A DNA stretch of 42,026 nucleotides from Ignavibacteriaceae bacterium (GTDB taxonomy: Bacteria; Bacteroidota; Ignavibacteria; Ignavibacteriales; Ignavibacteriaceae). The notes under the pieces are model-generated. The model saw nothing but the letters and a program-made list of their open reading frames with translations, made no database searches and was not told the DNA's origin. Of this stretch, positions 18,818-28,228 are shown in pieces (the stretch's first letter is position 1; each line of letters starts with the position of its first letter). The DNA lies in assembly GCA_013388525.1 (NCBI GenBank), contig JACAFA010000144.1, forward strand, positions 1 to 42,026, given 5' to 3'. The position numbers and the translations under genes were made by a program.

Positions 18818-19930
18818 TTGCTTGAAGTTAAGAAGATTAAAGTTCTTTATATAATTACCAGCCTCGGACTTGGTGGAGCAGAAAAGCTGTTACTATATTA
18901 TCTTAAAAATTTAAATAAAGATAAATATAGTTTTTATGTATGTTGCTTCAGAGAAAAACCGGATGACCTGATTCCGGAGATGTCAGAATTTGCAGAGATT
19001 ATAAATCTTAAGATTAAAAATAAATTTAATCCGATTGTTATATTTTCTATAATTAAATTAATCCGAAAAATTAGACCGGATATAATACATACTCATTTAT
19101 TTCAACCAAGAGTTTACACAACTATTGCTCACATATTTTCAAAACGCCTGGTTCTTATTACTCAAAAGCATAGCATCGTCAATCCCAAAAAACACCATAT
19201 ATTTATTCTGTTTGAGATGCTTAGCATCTGGCTGAATAATAAAGTTATTGCTATTTCTGAATCCGTAAAGAAAAGTTTGATAAAGTATGAATTTATTCCT
19301 GAGAATAAAATTCTCGTATTACCAAATTGCATTGATTACAAAAAATTCCACAATAAATCTGAGCGGGAAATTATTCAGAATAAAAAAGAAATTGTTATTG
19401 GTACTGTGGGCAGGCTTGAAATTGAAAAAGGCATTAAATACTTATTGTTGGCAATGAAAATCATTTTAACTAAGTTTCCAAATGCAAGGCTTGAGATAAT
19501 TGGTGATGGTTCGCAATACAAAGAATTAAAGGAATTTAGCAAAAAGTTAGGCATTAGCAATTCTGTTATTTTTTTTGGTAAATTTACCGATGTAATTCCA
19601 TTCTACAATAAAATGGATGTCTTTGTGCTACCATCTATATTAGAAGGATTTGGAATTGTGCTTCTTGAAGCAATGGCTGCAGGAGTTCCTGTCATTGCAA
19701 CTCATGTTGATGGCATTAAAGAAGTCGTTATTGATGGAGTGTGTGGAATTCTTGTTCCACCTAAAAATCCGGAAGCTATAGCTAGTTCATTTAGCCGGCT
19801 TATTGAAAATCCTCAATTGACAAAAAAAATAGTTGAAGAAGGATTTAAGAGAGCGAAGTTATTCGACGTTCAGGAACATGTGATGAAACTTGATAGTTTA
19901 TACACTAATCTTTTAGGAGCAGAATCTTAA
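18818..19930 (+). CDS. Family 4 glycosyltransferase
   Basis: This encodes 370 residues of a GT-B retaining transferase. The N-terminal domain opens with IKVLYIITSLGLGGAEKLL, the usual donor-loop start of GT4 enzymes. The C-terminal Rossmann domain has GTVGRLEIEKG, IIGDGS and the catalytic EGFGIVLLEAMAAGVPVIAT motif near residue 285. The sugar and acceptor are unknown; cytoplasmic assembly of the lipid-linked repeat is inferred from context. The start is TTG at 18818, the only possible start before the conserved N-terminus, with GAGG 13 bases upstream. It is followed two bases later by another GT4 gene. Confidence 0.92.
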   Translation: MLEVKKIKVLYIITSLGLGGAEKLLLYYLKNLNKDKYSFYVCCFREKPDDLIPEMSEFAEIINLKIKNKFNPIVIFSIIKLIRKIRPDIIHTHLFQPRVYTTIAHIFSKRLVLITQKHSIVNPKKHHIFILFEMLSIWLNNKVIAISESVKKSLIKYEFIPENKILVLPNCIDYKKFHNKSEREIIQNKKEIVIGTVGRLEIEKGIKYLLLAMKIILTKFPNARLEIIGDGSQYKELKEFSKKLGISNSVIFFGKFTDVIPFYNKMDVFVLPSILEGFGIVLLEAMAAGVPVIATHVDGIKEVVIDGVCGILVPPKNPEAIASSFSRLIENPQLTKKIVEEGFKRAKLFDVQEHVMKLDSLYTNLLGAES

Positions 19931-19932
19931 CG

Positions 19933-21069
19933 ATGATAAAGATTCTTTATATTTTGGAGGCAACCTCTGGCGGCACTCAAAAACATGTAATTGACATTGC
20001 GAAAAAAATAGACAAATCAATATTTCAGATCGATATAATTTATTCAACCAGCAGAAATAAAAATTTTGTTCAGGAGAGCCATGGAATATTCAATCGAACA
20101 TATGGGCTCCCTATCAAAAGAAGTGCATCATTTACCGATATATCCAATATTCTCAAGATGCGCCATATCATCAAACAAAATAATTATGATATTGTACATT
20201 GCCATAGTACAAAAGCAGGTTTTGTTGGTCGTTTAGCCGCCTTTGTAAGTCGTCATCCCAATGTTATCTATTCACCTCACGGATTTATGTTTTGTGATAA
20301 CAGCATTCCTTTTAAAAGATTTCTTTATCTAAGCCTTGAAAAATATCTCGGTTATTTAACTAAGAAGCTCATTGCAGTTTCTGGATCGGAAAGAGATCTG
20401 GCAATTCAGCATAATATTGTTCCTAATAAAAAAATTATAACTCTTTATAATTCAATTGATCCGTCAGATTTTAACGACTACAGTTATATCAATCGGGTAC
20501 CTGAAAAATTGAAAGATGGTTCTGAGATAATTCTCGGGACAGTTGGAAGATTGTATTATCAGAAAGATCCCATTACACTAATTAAGAGTTTCAAGATTAT
20601 TAATGATCGCTTTCCAAACACCAAGCTAATTATAGTTGGGGACGGACCTTTAGAGCAATTCTGTATTAAATTAATTGATAAGCTGGGTTTAAAGACAAAA
20701 GTTAAACTTGAAGGCTACCAAAAGAATTCTAAATCTTATTATAAAATGTTCGATATTTTTATGCTATCTTCTCACTACGAAGGATTACCTTACGCTTTAT
20801 TAGAAGCAATGTGTATGGGAATACCTTCGGTTGGAACCAATGTGGTCGGAATCAAAGATCTTATTCTTCATGGTGAAACTGGATTTTTAGCAGAGGAAGA
20901 AGATTACTTAGGCTTAGCTGATTCTGTTATTAGTATTCTGAATAACCCGGAATTATTATCAAAATTTAGTCAGAACGCTAAAAGGATGACGAGGGAAAAT
21001 TTCAACTTTAATAACGGAATTATCAAATATCAGGAGTTTTACAGTTCTTTATGTCCTGAAATGGCATAG
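19933..21069 (+). CDS. Family 4 glycosyltransferase
   Basis: This encodes 378 residues of a second GT4 enzyme. The N-terminus reads IKILYILEATSGGTQKHVIDI. The C-terminal domain has GTVGRLYYQKDP, IIVGDGPLEQ and EGLPYALLEAMCMGIPSVGTNVVG. This resembles the transferases that extend O-antigen or exopolysaccharide repeats on undecaprenyl diphosphate. It is co-transcribed with the previous gene (two-base gap). The pair runs against the flanking minus-strand genes and converges on the GT9 gene 70 bases away. The product sugar cannot be assigned. Confidence 0.92.
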   Translation: MIKILYILEATSGGTQKHVIDIAKKIDKSIFQIDIIYSTSRNKNFVQESHGIFNRTYGLPIKRSASFTDISNILKMRHIIKQNNYDIVHCHSTKAGFVGRLAAFVSRHPNVIYSPHGFMFCDNSIPFKRFLYLSLEKYLGYLTKKLIAVSGSERDLAIQHNIVPNKKIITLYNSIDPSDFNDYSYINRVPEKLKDGSEIILGTVGRLYYQKDPITLIKSFKIINDRFPNTKLIIVGDGPLEQFCIKLIDKLGLKTKVKLEGYQKNSKSYYKMFDIFMLSSHYEGLPYALLEAMCMGIPSVGTNVVGIKDLILHGETGFLAEEEDYLGLADSVISILNNPELLSKFSQNAKRMTRENFNFNNGIIKYQEFYSSLCPEMA

Positions 21070-21138
21070 CATCAAACTCAGCTAAAGATTTCGACCACCT
21101 ACCCGAAATATTTTTATCCACCTCACTTTTTTGATCGT

Positions 21139-22269
21139 TTAATTTTTAATAATACAATATTCTCTTGCTAACGAAATTACTTTATCATAAACTTCTTCTA
21201 CAGAAAGCAAGTTCATACATTGTATGCCTGGGCAAATGAATTGTCCACCACCTATAATACAGAATTTTTCATATTGAAGAGCTGAGCAAGAGAGCTTTTT
21301 TTGTATATGAATCTGATGATCCTGGAAAGTTGAAGTATAATCAGGATTTGTTGCACCGTAAATTGTAAACGATGGTCTGCCAAGAAAATTTGCAATGTTT
21401 ACAGGACCCGAATCATTGCCAATGAATAGCGAACATTCTTTAATGTTTTTTATTAGTTCTTCAACCGAATTAGTTTGATGAAAACCAATTCCATCGTTTA
21501 TAATTTCATCAATAACATCAAAGCTAAACTGAGCCGGAGGTAATATAAAACTTACATCAAATTCTTTCTTTAATCTTTTTGCAAGTTCTGCAAATTTTTT
21601 TAAACCCCATTCCTTTTCCTTCCATCCGGCTAATGGGTGTATCAGAATTTTACCTTCTGGATTTACTGATTTAACAAATGTTTTAATCGCTGCTCTGTCT
21701 GAAATTTCACATATCAAAGAAATAACATCGAGATAAATATCCACCAACTGAGGTTTTTCTCGTATTTCTACGAAATGATCATAGATACTTCTGAACTGTA
21801 TTTTGCTAATGCCAAAAATTTCTTTGGCTCTGCTGTTAAATAGTAACGAGGCAGTTGACATTCCACCAATTAAATCAAAAATAATTTTTGGTCTTAAAGC
21901 TTTGAATGTTTTCCTAAATTTACGATTTATTATGCGCTTGTTGAGGATCAAATCTCCGGGTTGAAGTACGCAAAAATTAACATCTTCCAAAGCGAGTTTG
22001 TAAATTGGAACCGATTCGGGAAAACACACAATAGTAATTCTCAATTTAAAGTGTTTTTGAATTTCCCTGATTGCCGGAATTGTAAATATTGTATCTCCCA
22101 ACCTATGATATGATAGTATTATCAGGTTGTCGCTGTTATAAGAAGAAAGTTTAAAAATATTCCGTGTGGTAAAAAATACAAGATCGCAGAGTAAAATAAC
22201 TATCCGGGCAATGAGTTTGTTTTGGTTGATAAAATCACTGAAGGATATTGCAGATCTGATATGTTTCAT
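21139..22269 (-). CDS. Family 9 glycosyltransferase (heptosyltransferase-like)
   Basis: This encodes 376 residues with the GT9 (ADP-heptose:LPS heptosyltransferase) fold. The N-terminal domain has ILSYHRLGDTIFTIPAIREI, the classic RxGDxxxxxP motif. The C-terminal domain has LIHPLAGWKEKEWGLKKFAEL and the donor-site NDSGPVNIANFLGRPSFTIYG. A cysteine-rich segment near the end (CSALQYEKFC...CPGIQC) is also seen in many GT9 proteins. It may add heptose or another sugar to the polysaccharide or to lipid A core. It lies eight bases downstream of the interrupted polymerase gene. Confidence 0.9.
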   Translation of the reverse strand: MKHIRSAISFSDFINQNKLIARIVILLCDLVFFTTRNIFKLSSYNSDNLIILSYHRLGDTIFTIPAIREIQKHFKLRITIVCFPESVPIYKLALEDVNFCVLQPGDLILNKRIINRKFRKTFKALRPKIIFDLIGGMSTASLLFNSRAKEIFGISKIQFRSIYDHFVEIREKPQLVDIYLDVISLICEISDRAAIKTFVKSVNPEGKILIHPLAGWKEKEWGLKKFAELAKRLKKEFDVSFILPPAQFSFDVIDEIINDGIGFHQTNSVEELIKNIKECSLFIGNDSGPVNIANFLGRPSFTIYGATNPDYTSTFQDHQIHIQKKLSCSALQYEKFCIIGGGQFICPGIQCMNLLSVEEVYDKVISLAREYCIIKN

Positions 22270-22277
22270 CTATTGAA

Positions 22278-23726
22278 CTATTTACTACCTGTTTTATTAT
22301 TTACTTCTAATAAATTTTTACTGAGAGGAGTCTGATAAAAATAAATTAGTCCGCTGAATATTAACCAGAACGGAAGATCTGTAACGAGTCCGCCAACATA
22401 TAACAACCCTATACTATTAAATATATTTCTAACAATGACGCTTGTTCCTGTGGCAAAAAGAGCAACTATTAAATAATAAATTTCAGGAGACTGATCTTTA
22501 TATTTTTTAATTGTTTTGATTCCAATCCTGATATAGACAACAGGTAACGTAATTATTGTTATCAACCCAAGGATTCCCATTTCAGAAAAAAAGACAAGGA
22601 AAATATTGTGAGCTAAATTTCCTCCTTCAGTAACATCGGTATAATAAATAAAAACTTTACCGAAGAATTCATCCAGCATAAATGGGAAATAATTGAAAAC
22701 TTCGTACGGATATGCACCGGGGCCTAAACCGAAAACCGGATAATCCTTTATAATATTTATTGCCATTAACCATAGATAATCTCTTACACTAACACCTTCC
22801 TCAAATCTGAATAGCAGATAAACTATCTCGTTTAGTGGTTCAATCACAATGAAACAGATTATGATAAAAATTAGTGATAGGATAAGCTGATAAAATGTGT
22901 TTTTTCTAAGAATGTAAAGTATTATTGAGGTACTTAATAAAATTCCAATTACCGCTGACCTTGACATTGTAAGAATTAATCCTAAAACAATATAAAAAAG
23001 AAGGAATGAAGCAATCCATTTACTAAATTTATGCTTTTGAAGTATAATATAAGTTATCAGAAAAGGAAAAGAAATCACGTAAAAATTTGTTAGTGCTTCT
23101 GGATTTGTAATTAATATACTAATCCTTATTCTGCCACTGGTTACAATATTTAACAAACTGTAACCTTCTATAAAAAAATAAATAAGCGATATTGTTGAAA
23201 AAATAAAAGACACCACAATGATAGAAGATATGTAATTTTTAATATCGCTAAAATCATCAATTAAAGAATAAAAGACATAAACAATTATAAAAAATAATAA
23301 TTGCTTTAAAATTATGGATGAACCAGCAAAAGGATAATTTGACATTGCGGATGATATTACCATCGCCGAAAAATATAAAAATAAAAAGTTGATGAGTGCT
23401 TTTGGCAACCTTCTGTATTTTACAAATTCTAATCCAAATTTCTTCAAAAACATTATAAAGAGTAAACTCATTGTAACGATTTGAATTATCAATCTTAATT
23501 ATCTGTCAAATTCTCCAACCAGAGTAAATAAGGTTATAAGCACAAAAGCTATTACAAATTTTTTACCATAAATAAAACTTAAAATGACAAAGACAATCAC
23601 GGGAATGATAAAAATACTCCAATTGCTTAAAATTATTGCAGTAGTACTCAACAGAATTGAGACAAAAACAAAATTCAAGTCAACTGGTAAAATTAAATTG
23701 GATATTTTCAGGGAATATTGTTTCAA
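22278..23726 (-). pseudogene. O-antigen polymerase/ligase (Wzy/WaaL-like) interrupted by one in-frame TAA
   Basis: This is a polytopic membrane protein of about 482 codons. The reading frame is continuous from 23726 (TTG) to 22278 except for one TAA at 23499-23501. Before the stop are 75 residues with three or so membrane segments ending VGEFDR. After it come LR and 404 residues with about ten more segments and a large loop (FGLGPGAYPYEVFNYFP), typical of O-antigen ligase/polymerase proteins. The downstream part contains the whole conserved domain. Possibilities are a real nonsense mutation, a sequencing error (for example CAA read as TAA), or re-initiation at TTG 23492 or ATG 23465. If it is dead, the locus lacks its polymerase. 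No Shine-Dalgarno sequence supports the 23726 start. Confidence 0.7.
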
Positions 23727-23771
23727 GATATCAGATTAAGAGTTTCAAATTAATTTAAAATTTATTGCTAA

Positions 23772-24497
23772 CTATTTTCTTGCAGCCACAATGAAACTTT
23801 GAGTCAGAATTTCATGCTTGTTTCCTGTTTCAACCAAACTGGCGAAGTTGTAACCAAGTCTGATTATCTTCCATACTATTAATCGAAATAATCCTAGTAT
23901 ATTCCTGGGGACAGGACCGGATTCATAAAATGCAATTTGATCAAAGCCAACTAGTTTTAGTAGTTGCAATGCAGAGTTTGGTGTAAATATTGTCAGGTGA
24001 GTAAGGTCACCATAAATTAAATTTGTCGATAATAGTGATTGACCATTGGGCGTATGAAATATAAATATACCGTTAGCCTCTAATTTGTTATAGATTTTTT
24101 CAAATAGTGGTATCAAATCATCTTTGGAAAAGTGCTCAACGAAATCAAGTGCTATAATTATTTTAAACTTAATAGTGTTTCTATTTAAATAATCATTCAC
24201 ATCAGCAACCTCGACATCAAACCCTTTTTGCCTGGAGATATTAATTTGCTCTTCCGAAATATCAATTCCTTTCAAATTATTAAAACCTTTATTTCTGAGA
24301 TACTCAAGCATGTAACCCCGACCGCAACCTAATTCCAGAACAGGAGCACCCGGTTCGTAAGATGAAATCAAAGGTAAATAAAGAAAATCATTTTTTTTCC
24401 ACATTTTAGCAATTGACTTCTGACTAAAATCTGAGATATGTACTTTAAATGTAGAATTATATTTTGAATAGAATTCTTGTCTGAAATCAGATCGCAT
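23772..24497 (-). CDS. Class I SAM-dependent methyltransferase
   Basis: This encodes 241 residues. Motif I is VLELGCGRGYMLEYL near residue 55. The acidic end of beta 2 (LKGIDISEEQI) and motif IV region (FKIIIALDFVEHF) follow. The conserved IFHTPNGQSLLS segment suits sugar or lipid-linked substrates, in the style of UbiG-like enzymes in O-antigen clusters. It probably methylates a sugar hydroxyl or carboxyl of the repeat, inferred from its position between the flippase and the polymerase. The substrate cannot be assigned. Confidence 0.88.
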   Translation of the reverse strand: MRSDFRQEFYSKYNSTFKVHISDFSQKSIAKMWKKNDFLYLPLISSYEPGAPVLELGCGRGYMLEYLRNKGFNNLKGIDISEEQINISRQKGFDVEVADVNDYLNRNTIKFKIIIALDFVEHFSKDDLIPLFEKIYNKLEANGIFIFHTPNGQSLLSTNLIYGDLTHLTIFTPNSALQLLKLVGFDQIAFYESGPVPRNILGLFRLIVWKIIRLGYNFASLVETGNKHEILTQSFIVAARK

Positions 24498-24533
24498 AAA
24501 ATTTATTTATCCTTTCAAAGCTTTATGAATTCT

Positions 24534-26087
24534 TTATACTGATTTAATTATCCGACCGGATCCAATATTTCGCATAACATTACTCAACAGCAAAACTGAT
24601 TTATGTTTTACTATAATTAAATTCAGTGAATATAACACAACAAAAATACCTATCATCACAACTTCTATTAAAATAGTTGCATTAAGTAATGAATTCATTA
24701 AAATATAAATTATTAAGAAACAGATACAACAATTAATGAAATATAACAAGTACTCTTTTATAAAAATATTTTTATCAGATATTTTTAGTTTTTTATTCAA
24801 TACTAGATAACTTGAAGCAAAGAAAAATATGAAGCTTATCGAGGTGCTTAATGCTAGCCCATTTTGCTCGTACTTTTCAACAAATAAAAAATTAAGCAAT
24901 AGTTTTAATGATATTCCCATTATTGTAATCAGTAGCAATATTTTTGCAAGGTTCAGACTGTAAAAGATTTTATTTAAAACCGCATATACAGAATAAAAAA
25001 CAAGACTAATTGAATAATATTTTAAGGCATTGTAAGTAATGACTGTACTTTCACCAATAAATTTTCCTCTCTCAAAAGCTATTTTAATCACTGCTTCACC
25101 AAAATAAAACAGTAAGAAAGTAAATGGCATAAAAATTAAGATATTGATCGAAATACTTTCATTAAAAATTCTCTCCAAATCTTTTTTTTCACTATCAACA
25201 ATAGCTTGAGTAATCTTCGGAAAAATTGCTGTTGCTAAAGAAATAGAAAATATTGATATGGGCAGAATAAAAATTATATAAGCATAATTTAAAGAAGCTA
25301 TTCCCCCGGGAGTAATTTGTGAATAAAAATATCTATCGAAAATAGAATAGAGTTGACCAATGGATTCAATAAGCAATATTATCAAAAGAGTGGGACCAAG
25401 CATTGTTTTCAGGAATTGGAAATGCTGACGGTGTGGTCTCAAATTAAGTTTAAAGAATTTTCTTGATTTATACTGCAAATATAAAAACTGTAAAAACGTT
25501 CCTGCCAGATATCCAACCGGGATAACATAAATTCCTATTTTATCAGAAAATGCAAAAATGAGTAAGATGATTGAAATATTTAAATACAAAATAGAAATCG
25601 GTGGATATTTAAATTCATAAACAGATTGGAGCAATGCTGATAATATTGATATGCCTGCAGAAAAAGGTATTGTAAATAAAAATATTCTGAAAATTATCGC
25701 AGCTATTTCTTTATTCTTAACTGATGATTCCTGCATATAATTATTTATTATCAAGTCACTTAAGAAGAAAAGCAGAATAGCTATTATTATACCTGAGCCA
25801 ATAAAAAGAATAAAAGACTGGTTAAAATATTTTTTTGCTGCTTCCGGATTTTCAGATTTGATTTTTTGAAAACCCGGGACAAAATAATTCTGACCTATGT
25901 AAAGTATAATAGAGTTAATTGTGGTAGGTAAAACTGCACCAACCAGATAGAGATCAAAGTCCGTTTCCAGACCAAAGTTGCTTGCAAATACCATTTCGCG
26001 GATGAAGCCAAGTCCACGGCTGAGCAATCCAACAAGTGAAATAAAAATTGAAGCGCCCGCTATCGTGGAAGTAAATTTTTGACTCAT
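24534..26087 (-). CDS. MurJ/Wzx-like lipid-linked oligosaccharide flippase
   Basis: This encodes 517 residues with about 14 membrane segments in the MOP/MviN superfamily. The N-terminal half carries the family features SFLSRGLGFIREM-like (here GLLSRGLGFIREMVFASNFG) and the VPGFQKIKSENPEAAKKYF loop. It also has LPISIFSISLATAIFPKITQ, a typical MurJ stretch. It could be the housekeeping lipid II flippase or, given its place in this locus, the flippase for the polysaccharide repeat (Wzx role); I favour the latter. The start lies 55 bases downstream of the UDP-glucuronate decarboxylase gene. Confidence 0.88.
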   Translation of the reverse strand: MSQKFTSTIAGASIFISLVGLLSRGLGFIREMVFASNFGLETDFDLYLVGAVLPTTINSIILYIGQNYFVPGFQKIKSENPEAAKKYFNQSFILFIGSGIIIAILLFFLSDLIINNYMQESSVKNKEIAAIIFRIFLFTIPFSAGISILSALLQSVYEFKYPPISILYLNISIILLIFAFSDKIGIYVIPVGYLAGTFLQFLYLQYKSRKFFKLNLRPHRQHFQFLKTMLGPTLLIILLIESIGQLYSIFDRYFYSQITPGGIASLNYAYIIFILPISIFSISLATAIFPKITQAIVDSEKKDLERIFNESISINILIFMPFTFLLFYFGEAVIKIAFERGKFIGESTVITYNALKYYSISLVFYSVYAVLNKIFYSLNLAKILLLITIMGISLKLLLNFLFVEKYEQNGLALSTSISFIFFFASSYLVLNKKLKISDKNIFIKEYLLYFINCCICFLIIYILMNSLLNATILIEVVMIGIFVVLYSLNLIIVKHKSVLLLSNVMRNIGSGRIIKSV

Positions 26088-26142
26088 GCCTGAAAATTAT
26101 TTTAAGAAATGCTTTTCTTCTTACTGAAGTAAAAGACTAACA

Positions 26143-27075
26143 TCAGATAAGCTCTTTGAAATATTGTATAGTTTTCTTCAATCCATCTTCCCTGCTGACT
26201 TTTGGTTCCCAGTGAAGTTTTTCTTTCGCTTTTCTTATATCAGGCTGCCTGACTTTGGGATCATTAACGGGAAGTTCTTCATAAACTATTTTACTTTTGC
26301 TCTGAGTTAATACAATTATTTCTTTTGCGATATCAATGAGAGGAATTTCTTCAGGATTACCAATGTTTACCGGTTCATCTTCATCAGACATTAGTAATTT
26401 AAATAAGCCATCAACCTGATCAGTAATATAACAGAAACTTCTTGTCTGTGAGCCATCGCCATAAACAGTAATAGGTTCACCTGTTAATGCCTGCATTATA
26501 AAATTTGGTATTGCTCTGCCATCTTTTGCACGCATTCTCGGACCGAAAGTATTAAATATCCTTGCTATACGAGTTTCAACATTATGATACCTGTGATATG
26601 CCATAGTTAATGCTTCAGCAAATCTTTTTGCCTCATCATAAACTCCCCGCGGACCAATCGGATTAACATTTCCCCAATATTCTTCCGGTTGAGGATGAAT
26701 TTCAGGATCACCATAAACTTCGGAAGTGGATGCGAGTAAAAATCTTGCCTTTTTCTCTTTTGCAAGTCCTAATGCTTTATGAGTTCCGAGTGAACCAACT
26801 TTTAGCGTTTGAATCGGAAGCTGTAAATAATCAACCGGACTGGCCGGAGAAGCAAAATGCAGTATGTAATCTACTTTTCCCGGAATGAAAATATAGTTTG
26901 TAATATCATGCTTTATGAAAGAAAATTTTTCATTGCCAGCCAGATGAGAAATATTATCTATATTCCCTGTTATAAGATTATCTATGCAAATAACCCGAAG
27001 ACCTTCACTTAATAATTTATCACAAAGATGAGAACCTAAAAATCCTGCACCACCAGTTACCACAGCTGTCTTCAT
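26143..27075 (-). CDS. UDP-glucuronate decarboxylase (UDP-xylose synthase)
   Basis: This encodes 310 residues of the extended short-chain dehydrogenase family. It has the NAD-binding [10 protein letters not shown] at 8-17, the TSE triad member at 117-119, and catalytic Tyr146 with Lys150 in VYDEAKR. The [10 protein letters not shown] and [10 protein letters not shown] segments are characteristic of UXS enzymes, which convert UDP-glucuronate to UDP-xylose through a 4-keto intermediate. It presumably supplies UDP-xylose (or the 4-keto sugar) to the polysaccharide. The start overlaps the Wzz-like gene by four bases (ATGA), indicating coupling. Confidence 0.92.
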   Translation of the reverse strand: MKTAVVTGGAGFLGSHLCDKLLSEGLRVICIDNLITGNIDNISHLAGNEKFSFIKHDITNYIFIPGKVDYILHFASPASPVDYLQLPIQTLKVGSLGTHKALGLAKEKKARFLLASTSEVYGDPEIHPQPEEYWGNVNPIGPRGVYDEAKRFAEALTMAYHRYHNVETRIARIFNTFGPRMRAKDGRAIPNFIMQALTGEPITVYGDGSQTRSFCYITDQVDGLFKLLMSDEDEPVNIGNPEEIPLIDIAKEIIVLTQSKSKIVYEELPVNDPKVRQPDIRKAKEKLHWEPKVSREDGLKKTIQYFKELI

Positions 27076-28223
27076 TTTTGGATGCTACTTTCATTTTTAA
27101 AGATTGAAATTTTCTTTTCTCTGATTATGAAAAATGCCGAGACAATTAAAAGTACAAATATTGAACCGATGACAGTTGAATAAATTAACCTTGGTGAAAC
27201 ATGTTTGTCCGGAGGAATAGCCTCATCAAGTACGTCAATTGTAGGGACATCTCTGTTTTCCTGAATTCTTTCTTTGTAATATTGCTGCTGAAGCAAAAGA
27301 TAAACTTCGTTTTTAATTTTAACTGTTCTTAATAATTTAGACAAACGCATTCCTAATTCAGGAACATTGCTAAAGGCTATAAGATAATCATCAGTATCAA
27401 TATCAAACTTTTCATATTCTTTTTCCAGCTGGTCTAACTTTTTCCTTAAGGCAAGCAATGTTTTATTATCAGGTCTGGAATTCGGTTCAAGTAAACCAAT
27501 TTCTATCTCAGTACTAACAATTTCTGCTTTTAACTTTGCCGCACTCTCTATCGCTGAAGTTAATTGGTCGGGAAGAGATACTGTTTTATTTTCCTTCTGA
27601 AACTCCATCAATTTTATTTCCGCAGTATCGAGTTCTGCTTTAGTAAGATTTAGCTGAGCTTCAATATATTCTCTTGCACGCTTTGCACGGTAAGAAACTT
27701 TTTCACGGTTGATACTGTCCAATGCTTCAACGAAAGAGTTTGATATCCTTGCTGACAGATTTTTAATAGAATCTATATCAGAAAAAACTCTTGGTAAATA
27801 ACCTGTAGAGACATTAACAGAAAGTGTAATAATACCTTCTTTTGATAAATCTAAATCCAAATCCTTTTGAAGTTTTTTAACCAATTCATATTCATTTTTC
27901 TCACCGTAAAATTCCAACAAATTATTTTTCCTTATAACATATTCGGCAGCTGTCCTACTTTTAAGAATTTGCAAAAAAAGTTGTGAATTTCCCGGAGCTA
28001 ATTTTCCGGTTAAAAAATCACCCGCTCCACTTCCGGAAAGTAAGTTGCCCAAACCTGATAACTGATCTGTTTCTGCTGGAGGAAGAATTGTTACAGGTGC
28101 CTTAAAAGTAATTGGAGAAATAATTAATAAATAAAGGAAAATTAAAAATGCTGCTCCTGCAGTATATTTAAAAATGTTTTTACGGTTAACAAGTAAAATG
28201 TGTAAAATGTCATGCAATGTCAT
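27072..28223 (-). CDS. Wzz/GumC-like chain length determinant protein
   Basis: This encodes a 383-residue polysaccharide co-polymerase. An N-terminal membrane helix (about 19-37) and a C-terminal helix (about 350-368) bracket a large periplasmic region with long coiled-coil helices (about 180-310). A proline-rich [13 protein letters not shown] sits just before the second helix, as in Wzz. It controls the chain length of the exported polymer and contacts the outer-membrane exporter. There is no tyrosine kinase domain, unlike Wzc. It sits five bases downstream of the SLBB export gene and overlaps the decarboxylase gene. Confidence 0.9.
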   Translation of the reverse strand: MTLHDILHILLVNRKNIFKYTAGAAFLIFLYLLIISPITFKAPVTILPPAETDQLSGLGNLLSGSGAGDFLTGKLAPGNSQLFLQILKSRTAAEYVIRKNNLLEFYGEKNEYELVKKLQKDLDLDLSKEGIITLSVNVSTGYLPRVFSDIDSIKNLSARISNSFVEALDSINREKVSYRAKRAREYIEAQLNLTKAELDTAEIKLMEFQKENKTVSLPDQLTSAIESAAKLKAEIVSTEIEIGLLEPNSRPDNKTLLALRKKLDQLEKEYEKFDIDTDDYLIAFSNVPELGMRLSKLLRTVKIKNEVYLLLQQQYYKERIQENRDVPTIDVLDEAIPPDKHVSPRLIYSTVIGSIFVLLIVSAFFIIREKKISIFKNESSIQK

Positions 28224-28228
28224 CGTGA

